A stretch of DNA of 11,187 nucleotides. Origin: CAZDHT01 sp964505325. Its GTDB lineage: Bacteria; Planctomycetota; PUPC01. The position numbers and the translations under genes were made by a program. Location of the stretch: assembly GCA_964505325.1 (NCBI GenBank), contig CAZDHT010000183.1, forward strand, positions 1 through 11,187, given 5' to 3'. Below, piece by piece: positions 5,516 through 11,187 of this stretch. The notes below the pieces were generated by a model. It did not search any database and was not told the origin of the DNA. It saw nothing but the letters and a program-made list of their open reading frames with translations. Within the stretch, counting starts at the first letter, position 1. The number at the start of each line of letters is the position of its first letter.

Positions 5516-8500
5516 TCACCCGGCGTTCTCGAGCATCTTCTTCGTTTCTGCGATCAGGCTCTTGCAGGCCTTCACGTCCTGGAGTTTGGCCCCGCGTCGC
5601 TGTAGTCCCAGGGCCCTCTCCAGGTTCTTCAGCCCCTGCTCGAGCTTGTTGTTCTTCACCTGGCTGGCACCGAGGTGGTAGGCGAAGCCGGCATTGCCGG
5701 GCCATGTCTTCGCGGCGTAGTCGAATTCGCGCTCGGCCATGCTGTACCAGCGCCGGCAGTAGTACGCCCATCCCAGCGTGTCCCGGATGTTTGGGCTGTC
5801 GGGCTTCAGTTGCTTGGCCTTCTCGGCCTGTTGGATGGCCCGCGTGATGTTCGGCTTTGGCGCCGCCAGATGGAACCAGGCGCTGTTGTTCAACGCGTCC
5901 GCGTCGTCCTGGATGTACTCGTTGATCTCCCAGTACAGGTCCGCGGCCCTCTGAATCTTCCCCAGAGTGTAGTAGGTGAGTCCGAGTTGCTTCTTGGCTG
6001 CCACCCACGGTTTGGTGCCGGCGGCACAGGCACCGGTGATTCTGCCGAGCACCTGGATGGCTTCGTTCTTCTGCTCTTTGGCCAAGTGCGCGTCGGCGAG
6101 TCGCTTGAGCAATTCCAGATGATTGGGCCAGTTCTTCACGCCCCGTTTGCAGACGCTGAGCGCTTTGTCCAGGAAGCTCCTGTCCCTGGGGACGAGCCGT
6201 CTCAGGTAGATGTCGGCCAGGCCGACATACAGCTTCTGGTGATACCCGAGCGGGATGGCTCCGCGCAGCGGGCCGGCCACGTTCAGCATTTTCTCTCGGG
6301 TCTCCGCCAGGTTCTCCAGGCTCTTCCGGTCGTTCTTTCGAGCGTACATGGTGGCCAGTTGGTCCAGCAGGAAGAGGCTGTGGGGGAATGCCTCCGCCGC
6401 TTTCTCAAGGGCATCAATGGCGTCCTCCACCTGCCCGTTAATCTGGTAGAACAGGGCGGTTCCGTGGTGGCGGGCCAGATTCTGGGTCTGCTTAGGGTCG
6501 CGCGAGCATTCCTGGATCAGGGCGTCGTAGCTCCGCAGCATGGTGCTTTCCGTTCCCCTGATGCTCTTGACCTCCGCGCGGGCGTCAGAGTACTTCTGTG
6601 CCCCGATGAGGGTGATGATGCGCACCATACGGTACAACGCCTCCCCCGCCTCCGATTGTGCCAGCATCGAGTTCGCGCGCCGTTCCACAAGCTTCATGGC
6701 CCTCTCCGACTCGCCCGCGGCGGCCCGTCCATCGCCTCGCGCCAGATACAGCAGCGCCAGCTTCGCGCGGGCGGCGGTGTCGTATGGCCACGTGCTCAGG
6801 ACTTTGTCCTGCAACACCTTGATGGCTTCGCCGTACTGGCCACGCCGGTAGCGCAGCAGGATCTTGGCCGAATAGGCGGGCCTGTACTTGGGCGCCAGCT
6901 TGAGGCATTTCTCGTACAGCTCCAGGGCTTTGATGTCCCGTTTCTCCTGCTCCCTGATCCGCCCGAGCAGCAAGAGCGCGCCGATGTTCGGCGGCGCGCC
7001 GTCCGGCGGCTCGGCCAGGTTTTTCAGCAGATTGGCGGCTTCGTTCAGGTTGTTGGTCCGCTCGACGCCTTCGGCCGGGATCTTCACCAGCGCCTGCGCG
7101 ACGCGCAGCACGGTGACCGCCCGGATCGCCTTGACTCTGGGATTCGTGGAATCTGCGGGGATGGTCTTCAGAACGCTCTCGCACACGGCTTTGGCGTCGT
7201 CCGGCGCTCCGTACCTTAGGAGGCTGTCGGCCAACTCAAAGGCGACCCGCCAGTTGGATCGGTCTATCCCCCACGCGCGCTTAAGCGCGGCAATGGCCCC
7301 ATCGAGCTGGCCCATGCGGACGTACACGCGGGCGAGTTGGCGATAGGTCGTCACGCTGGCCGGGTTGACCCGGATGAGTTCGGTCAGATACTTCGTGGCC
7401 AGCTCGTATTGGCCCCGCGCGGCGAATGCTTCGGTCGCCCGCAGCTTCAGCCGCTGATCTTCCGGCCATTTCCGCAGGAAGCGGTCGGCGAGGCTCGCCG
7501 CCGTCTCGTAGTCCTTCTGCGTCAGGTGAAACTGAAGGCTGATAAGCGCCACCTCGATCGCCGCGGGGAACTTGTCCCGCAGCTTGGTGAGCATCTCTTC
7601 CGCCTTCTTCTTGCTCCGGTCGGCCAGGTCCTTCTTTGCCTTCTCGACGGAGGGATCCTCCCGTGCTTTCAGCAGCTCTCCCAGATGGTACCCTGCAATG
7701 TCGGTGTAGGCCTGGGCGACCGCACTCATCGACTGCTTCGTTCCCCCGTCGAGTTCCATCGCTTGGGACGCGTGCTCGAGCGCCGATTCGAGCAGCGAGA
7801 TTCCGGGGGCCTGTCTGGCCCGGTTCAACAGGATGTGGGCCAGGCGGATGTGTGCCCCCGCCAGTTCCGGGTCCAGGTCCAGGGCGAGCTCGATCTGTTG
7901 ACGCTCGTTCACGCCCATGCGCGGAAAACGTCGGGTCAGCACTGCGAGTTCGTAGCGAGGGTATCCCTGGCGCGGGAACTTCTCGAACATCTGGCGGTAC
8001 ACGCTTATCATGTCCGTGAGGCGGTTGTCCTGGCGCAGAGCGTGCGCCAACTCGTAGTACGGAATAATCGATTTGGGGAGGAGTTGCGTCGCCTTTTGCA
8101 GGCGCTCGACGGCGGTTTCAGTTCGGCGGAACTGCACGTGAAGGATCCCTTCGCTGATCAGCGCCGCCGCCTCCTTGCCGCGGGCGGCCGCCCGACAGTG
8201 CTCGGGGAAATCGAGATACGCGCGCTTCTGCCTGGTCGAGGGGTACTTGGGAGCCGCCACGAACGCCCGGGCCTTCTCGTATTTGCCGGCCTGGACGGCG
8301 ACGCAGGCCGCAAGCAGCGGGCCGCGGAGCTTCTCGCCGGATTCGAACACCACGGCGTCGACCCGGGTCAAGGCCTTCTGGTGCTGCCCGTCCAGCGCCA
8401 GCGCCACCGCCAGGCCGATCTTGACGTCAGCGCCTATCCGGCGATCCTTTAGGGCCAGGTCCTGCCACGTTTGGATAGCCCGCTTGAGGTCGCCCGCCAG

Positions 8501-10261
8501 GAAGTAGGCGCGGCCCAGCGCGCTCATTACCCTGCGGTAGGGCCGTACGCGCGGGACGTTGGCGGCCCTCTCGAGGACCTTGATGGCCTCTCTCGGCTGC
8601 TTCTCGCTCTCGTGCACGTTGGCCAGCCAGATGTACGCCAGCCCCATCTCCGGCTGCCTGCTGAGGAACGGCTTGAGCGTGGCGATGGCGGCCTGGGGCT
8701 TCTTCTGCGCCATGTGCGCGCTCGCCAGCGCGAAGACCACCTGGGCGTCGCTGGGAGCCTTGGCTTTCGCCTGTTGCAGGTGCTCAACTGCCATTTCGAG
8801 ATTGCTCTTTTTCGAACCGGAAGGCGGGGGGATGCGCGCCCGGTGCAGGTACAGATATATCCGGCCGAGCACGAGGCGATAGCGGGCGCTGTCTTGCTCT
8901 ACACCGGCCATCTGCGCGTGGGCCATCGCCAACCACGGCCGGTTCATCTCCAGCAGCAGTTGAGCCAGCTCGAGACGCACGTCCGCGGACTTGGGATCTT
9001 GCCTCAGGAGGCGCTGGTAGCACACCTGGGCCATCTCGAGGTTGAAGTGTCGGGACGAGCGGTCGCGGTGGATCAGTGCCTTGATGCGGAGGGCGTCTCG
9101 ATTGCCGGGGCGCTCCTTCAGCGCCTCCTGGCAGTGCTTCATAGCCTCATCCGGGTCCCGCTGCCTGCGCATCAAGCTGGCCAAGTGCAGGTGCGCTCCG
9201 ACGTGCTTGGGATCCAGCTTCACGATCTTCTGGTAGTGGCCGATGGCTTGGTTTTCCTTCCCCAGCCTCTCTTCTGCGTTGGCCAGTCCCCACAGGACAC
9301 GAAGGTCGTTGGACCTCTCCAGTGGCTTCAGCGCGTTGTAGGCCTTCTCGTAGTCCTCCTTCGTACGAGCTTCGTGCAGGGTGATTAGACCGGTGATGAG
9401 TGCTGCGTCTCCCGCGCTGCGGGCCTTGGCCTTCTGCAACTCCTGCGCCAGCCTCTTGGCCTCTTCCAGCTCCCCCGTTCGAAGGCACAGCCTGGCCAGC
9501 ATCCAGCGCGCTTGGTTCTTCTGCTTCACCGTCATCTTGGATCGCAACACCTGGCGAAGCTGTTTCTTGGCTTCTTCCGGGTTCGCTTGCGCGACGATGC
9601 TCGCCTTCAGGATGCGTGCGGCCGCCAGGTTGGGATCGTGCTTCAGCGCGGCGTCGAGCAGTTGCAGGGCCTCTTGGTCCTTGCCCATGTAACGCAGCAG
9701 CAGGCTCGCCAAGTCAAGCTTGTGCTGTGGAGTGCCCGGGTCGCGATCGATTGCGCTCTGATACGCCTCGCGCGCCAGCTCGTACTCCTCGGAGTCCACG
9801 CGGATCCGCGCGATCAGCGCATAGGCCTCGGCGGCTTTGGGGGACTTGTCGTCGATGGCCAGTGCCCGGCGGCACTGCTCGCGGGCCAGCACGCGGGAGC
9901 GGGCCCGCTCGGTGTCCTTCCGGGCACGGTCCTTCGCCCGTTGCTCCTCAACTCTCGCCATCCCGAGCAGCGGCTCGGTCTTGTTCGGATCTCGGTCTGC
10001 CGCCTTCTCGTACGCTTTCAGGCTGTTTTCCCACTCTTGCTTGCCGAAATAAGCCCGGCCCAGCAGAATCTGGGCCTCGTAGGTGTTGCGGACCTCCGGC
10101 GGCGCCGCGTCCAGGCGCTCGATCGCCTCCCCGTACCGCTTGTGTTTCACGTCGATCTGTGCGGCGCCCAGAGGATCCTCATGTTTCCCGCAGCCGGCGG
10201 CGGCGAGCGTTATCACGAGAAGAAGGCTACCCAGAACAACCAGTTGGCTTCGGTTTGGCAA
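5516..10261 (-). CDS. Giant TPR-repeat lipoprotein (PrsT-like, about 1581 aa)
   Basis: Starting from TTG 10261, the protein has a lipoprotein signal peptide (NRSQ, hydrophobic core 7-20, lipobox LAAAGC, Cys 24). Gly at +2 argues against retention in the inner membrane. The rest is an almost unbroken superhelix of tetratricopeptide repeats, visible as blocks such as LLGRAYFGKQEWENSLKAY, YELAREAYQSAIDRDP, HYQKIVKLDPKHVGAHLHLA, YRQLARVYVRMGQLDGAIAA and LGRIREQEKRDIKALELYEK. It ends with the DTLGWAYYCRRWYSMAEREF repeat and a short helical tail (about 1494-1581). No catalytic domain was recognised. TPR lipoproteins of the PrsT type accompany exosortase loci but are usually about 900 aa; this one is much longer. 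A periplasmic or outer-membrane scaffold role near the polysaccharide machinery is inferred. The start is chosen because AAGGAG sits 7 nt upstream of the TTG and the signal peptide is then compact. GTG 10327 would give an Arg-rich leader of 22 extra residues with no binding site. It is probably transcribed with gpsA. Confidence 0.9.
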   Translation of the reverse strand: MPNRSQLVVLGSLLLVITLAAAGCGKHEDPLGAAQIDVKHKRYGEAIERLDAAPPEVRNTYEAQILLGRAYFGKQEWENSLKAYEKAADRDPNKTEPLLGMARVEEQRAKDRARKDTERARSRVLAREQCRRALAIDDKSPKAAEAYALIARIRVDSEEYELAREAYQSAIDRDPGTPQHKLDLASLLLRYMGKDQEALQLLDAALKHDPNLAAARILKASIVAQANPEEAKKQLRQVLRSKMTVKQKNQARWMLARLCLRTGELEEAKRLAQELQKAKARSAGDAALITGLITLHEARTKEDYEKAYNALKPLERSNDLRVLWGLANAEERLGKENQAIGHYQKIVKLDPKHVGAHLHLASLMRRQRDPDEAMKHCQEALKERPGNRDALRIKALIHRDRSSRHFNLEMAQVCYQRLLRQDPKSADVRLELAQLLLEMNRPWLAMAHAQMAGVEQDSARYRLVLGRIYLYLHRARIPPPSGSKKSNLEMAVEHLQQAKAKAPSDAQVVFALASAHMAQKKPQAAIATLKPFLSRQPEMGLAYIWLANVHESEKQPREAIKVLERAANVPRVRPYRRVMSALGRAYFLAGDLKRAIQTWQDLALKDRRIGADVKIGLAVALALDGQHQKALTRVDAVVFESGEKLRGPLLAACVAVQAGKYEKARAFVAAPKYPSTRQKRAYLDFPEHCRAAARGKEAAALISEGILHVQFRRTETAVERLQKATQLLPKSIIPYYELAHALRQDNRLTDMISVYRQMFEKFPRQGYPRYELAVLTRRFPRMGVNERQQIELALDLDPELAGAHIRLAHILLNRARQAPGISLLESALEHASQAMELDGGTKQSMSAVAQAYTDIAGYHLGELLKAREDPSVEKAKKDLADRSKKKAEEMLTKLRDKFPAAIEVALISLQFHLTQKDYETAASLADRFLRKWPEDQRLKLRATEAFAARGQYELATKYLTELIRVNPASVTTYRQLARVYVRMGQLDGAIAALKRAWGIDRSNWRVAFELADSLLRYGAPDDAKAVCESVLKTIPADSTNPRVKAIRAVTVLRVAQALVKIPAEGVERTNNLNEAANLLKNLAEPPDGAPPNIGALLLLGRIREQEKRDIKALELYEKCLKLAPKYRPAYSAKILLRYRRGQYGEAIKVLQDKVLSTWPYDTAARAKLALLYLARGDGRAAAGESERAMKLVERRANSMLAQSEAGEALYRMVRIITLIGAQKYSDARAEVKSIRGTESTMLRSYDALIQECSRDPKQTQNLARHHGTALFYQINGQVEDAIDALEKAAEAFPHSLFLLDQLATMYARKNDRKSLENLAETREKMLNVAGPLRGAIPLGYHQKLYVGLADIYLRRLVPRDRSFLDKALSVCKRGVKNWPNHLELLKRLADAHLAKEQKNEAIQVLGRITGACAAGTKPWVAAKKQLGLTYYTLGKIQRAADLYWEINEYIQDDADALNNSAWFHLAAPKPNITRAIQQAEKAKQLKPDSPNIRDTLGWAYYCRRWYSMAEREFDYAAKTWPGNAGFAYHLGASQVKNNKLEQGLKNLERALGLQRRGAKLQDVKACKSLIAETKKMLENAG

Positions 10262-10268
10262 CGTTCGA

Positions 10269-10274
10269 CTCCTT
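10269..10274 (-). promoter_or_regulatory. Ribosome binding site deciding the TTG start of the TPR lipoprotein
   Basis: The minus strand reads AAGGAG within AAAAGGAG, 7 nt before TTG 10261. The alternatives GTG 10288 and GTG 10327 have no purine-rich site at a suitable distance. Confidence 0.65.
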
Positions 10275-10329
10275 TTCAGTCGGCACACCTCTTCTGCCGG
10301 GGAGGGGCGCGAACGCGCGCGTCTCACCC

Positions 10330-10360
10330 GGCGCCCCGTGCCTTCGGCAGACCGGGCGCC
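10330..10360 (-). promoter_or_regulatory. GC-rich stem-loop in the leader of the TPR lipoprotein gene
   Basis: The minus strand has GGCGCCC (10360-10354) pairing with GGGCGCC (10336-10330). Nested inside is TGCC-GAA-GGCA (10349-10339), so a two-level stem-loop can form in the transcript. A smaller GCGC / GCGC hairpin lies nearer the gene (10318-10307). No U-tract follows. The function is unknown. Confidence 0.45.
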
Positions 10361-10370
10361 TTCGGCAGAC
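10340..10370 (-). repeat. Tandem direct repeat, 13 bp, period 18
   Basis: GTCTGCCGAAGGC occurs exactly twice on the minus strand (10370-10358 and 10352-10340), separated by 5 nt. Each copy contains the small palindrome GCC-GAA-GGC. Both copies lie downstream of the predicted transcription start, in the 5' leader. They could be operator half-sites or an RNA-binding element, or may be incidental. Confidence 0.6.
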
Positions 10371-10404
10371 GCCGCGCTCGAGACAAAGCCGCCTCGGTAC
10401 TACT

Positions 10405-10433
10405 ATTATAGGCGGCATGCCAACACGATTCAA
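10405..10433 (-). promoter_or_regulatory. Sigma70-type promoter for the TPR lipoprotein-gpsA unit
   Basis: On the minus strand TTGAAT (10433-10428, 4 of 6 to TTGACA) is followed by a 17-nt spacer and a perfect TATAAT (10410-10405). This AT-rich patch stands out in a GC-rich intergenic region just after rpsT. Transcription should begin near 10398, leaving a leader of about 137 nt before the TTG start at 10261. No terminator was seen between rpsT and this promoter, so read-through from upstream is possible. Confidence 0.78.
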
Positions 10434-10455
10434 AGAAAGTAGCGGCAAATCCCGG

Positions 10456-10725
10456 CTAGGTGGTGGCGAGGCCGGCGACCTTGGCCGCCAGGCGCGACTT
10501 CCGCCGCGCCGCCTGGTTCTTGTGGATGAGGCCCTTGCCCGCCGCCCGGTCGAGAGCTCGCACGGCCTTGCTGAGTTCGGCCCCGGCCGCCTCTCCATCG
10601 CCCGCGTCGACGGCGGCAAGTACCTTCTTCAGTTGAGTGCGGAGAGCTCCACGCTGTGACCGGTTGCGGGCGCGTCGTGCGACCGTCTGTCGGGCCCGTT
10701 TGCGGGCAGATTTCGAATGTGGCAT
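10456..10725 (-). CDS. rpsT: 30S ribosomal protein bS20
   Basis: The 89-aa, very basic protein is full length for the family (about 85-90 aa). It begins MPHSKSARKRARQT, the conserved rRNA-binding opening of bS20. It also has the conserved C-terminal part ALDRAAGKGLIHKNQAARRK followed by SRLAAKV (about 57-83). It binds 16S rRNA early in 30S assembly. ATG 10725 follows the stop of the upstream TPR gene by one base. AGGAGAAGG lies in the last codons of that gene, so its translation is probably coupled to it. bS20 represses its own synthesis in E. coli; whether that applies here cannot be seen. No promoter of its own and no downstream terminator was recognised. Confidence 0.97.
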   Translation of the reverse strand: MPHSKSARKRARQTVARRARNRSQRGALRTQLKKVLAAVDAGDGEAAGAELSKAVRALDRAAGKGLIHKNQAARRKSRLAAKVAGLATT

Positions 10726-10726
10726 A

Positions 10727-11187
10727 CTACGTGCCTTCTCCTGGTTTTGAGTTGTCGGCCTCGGCGGCCTGCTGTTTTGCCTGCATCACCTTGTCCAAAC
10801 GCTCCTGGACATCCTTGTACGACATGTCGGCGTCGAAAATCTGGCGCAGCACCTGCTCGGTCCGGCCGAGGTCGCCCAGCTTCTCCACCGTGATGGCCAG
10901 GAAGTACATGATCTCGCGGACTTCGCGGCTCGCCGCGGTGCCGCCCTCGATGGCCTGCTCGAACTGGCTGGCGGCAAGCTGGTATTTCTTTGTGTTGTAC
11001 AGGCACACGCCGAGCAGCCTTCGGCAGCGCCGGCGCATCCTCGGATCGGTCGCCGCCTTCTGGTATTCCGGCGCCGCCTCCTCGAACATCTTGGCGTTGA
11101 ACAACAGGTCGCCGAGCTTCGACCGCAGCCCGGCGTCGGTCGGCCGTACCTGCACCTGTCGCCGGTATTCTTTCACCGAGAAATCGA
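10727..11187 (-). CDS. TPR-repeat protein, N-terminus cut by window edge
   Basis: The frame is open to the right edge, with residues DFS before the GTG at 11176; the gene very probably begins outside the window and 153 codons are visible. At least two to three tetratricopeptide repeats can be read: YRRQVQVRPTDAGLRSKLGD..FEEAAPEYQKA, then LLGVCLYNTKKYQLAASQFEQAI, then REIMYFLAITVEKLGDLGRT. After these comes VLRQIFDADMSYKDVQERL, a short helical motif common after TPR blocks in many bacterial proteins. No signal peptide or catalytic domain is in view. The tail is polar (QAAEADNSKPGEGT). The role is unknown; TPRs mediate protein-protein contacts. It lies one base upstream of rpsT in an apparent operon. 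GTG 11176 as the true start is possible but is not supported by a ribosome binding site in the 11 visible bases. Confidence 0.8.
   Translation of the reverse strand, partial: DFSVKEYRRQVQVRPTDAGLRSKLGDLLFNAKMFEEAAPEYQKAATDPRMRRRCRRLLGVCLYNTKKYQLAASQFEQAIEGGTAASREVREIMYFLAITVEKLGDLGRTEQVLRQIFDADMSYKDVQERLDKVMQAKQQAAEADNSKPGEGT

Noticed and set aside
5675..7219. 514-codon open frame on the plus strand opposite the TPR lipoprotein gene, followed by others at 7337-8452, 8471-9388 and 9512-10411
   Set aside because: These are antisense shadows caused by high GC in the third codon position. The translations show no family motif, while the minus-strand frame is an uninterrupted TPR protein with a signal peptide.
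5516..10327. GTG 10327 as the start of the TPR lipoprotein
   Set aside because: No Shine-Dalgarno; it adds 22 mostly Arg/Pro/Ser residues before a signal peptide that is complete from TTG 10261.
10434..10455. Terminator after rpsT
   Set aside because: No stable stem followed by a U-tract was found between the rpsT stop and the downstream promoter.
1..11187. CRISPR array, tRNA/rRNA genes, insertion sequences or attachment sites
   Set aside because: No regularly spaced repeats, transposase-like protein or RNA gene signature was seen on either strand.

Overview
The window is GC-rich (roughly 60% or more by eye). It carries eight genes, all on the minus strand, packed almost without gaps; the first and last are cut by the window edges. 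Lipoprotein signal peptides, an outer-membrane polysaccharide export protein and a Wzc/GumC-type chain-length protein point to a diderm (Gram-negative) bacterium. The set export lipoprotein, chain-length protein, ExeA-like ATPase and separate BY-kinase is the arrangement known from exosortase (XrtA/PEP-CTERM) exopolysaccharide loci. The phylum cannot be fixed from sequence reading alone; a planctomycete-like or other environmental lineage would fit, but that is a guess.

In transcription order (high to low coordinates): the 3' part of a TPR protein (10727-11187) runs one base from rpsT, encoding ribosomal protein bS20 (10456-10725). A leader region of about 190 nt follows, with a good sigma70-type promoter (TTGAAT-17-TATAAT), a tandem 13-bp repeat and hairpins. 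It precedes a very long TPR-repeat lipoprotein (5516-10261, about 1581 aa, TTG start). gpsA, glycerol-3-phosphate dehydrogenase (4327-5421, probable TTG start), comes next, probably on the same transcript.

Between gpsA and the next gene is a near-consensus promoter (TTGACA-17-TAGAAT with extended -10) and a structured leader of about 137 nt. It drives the exopolysaccharide module: Wza-like export lipoprotein (3363-4133), chain-length/co-polymerase protein (1718-3349), membrane-anchored AAA ATPase (641-1669) and tyrosine autokinase (1-638, C-terminus beyond the window).

Inferred working model: the co-polymerase spans the inner membrane and periplasm and hands polymer to the outer-membrane export lipoprotein. 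The BY-kinase cycles the co-polymerase through tyrosine phosphorylation, and the ATPase supplies a further regulatory or assembly activity. The giant TPR lipoprotein may act as a periplasmic or outer-membrane scaffold, as PrsT-type TPR lipoproteins are thought to do in exosortase loci. No exosortase, glycosyltransferase, CRISPR array, tRNA, rRNA or insertion sequence is visible here. Exosortase and glycosyltransferase genes, if present, are most likely beyond the left edge (downstream of the kinase).
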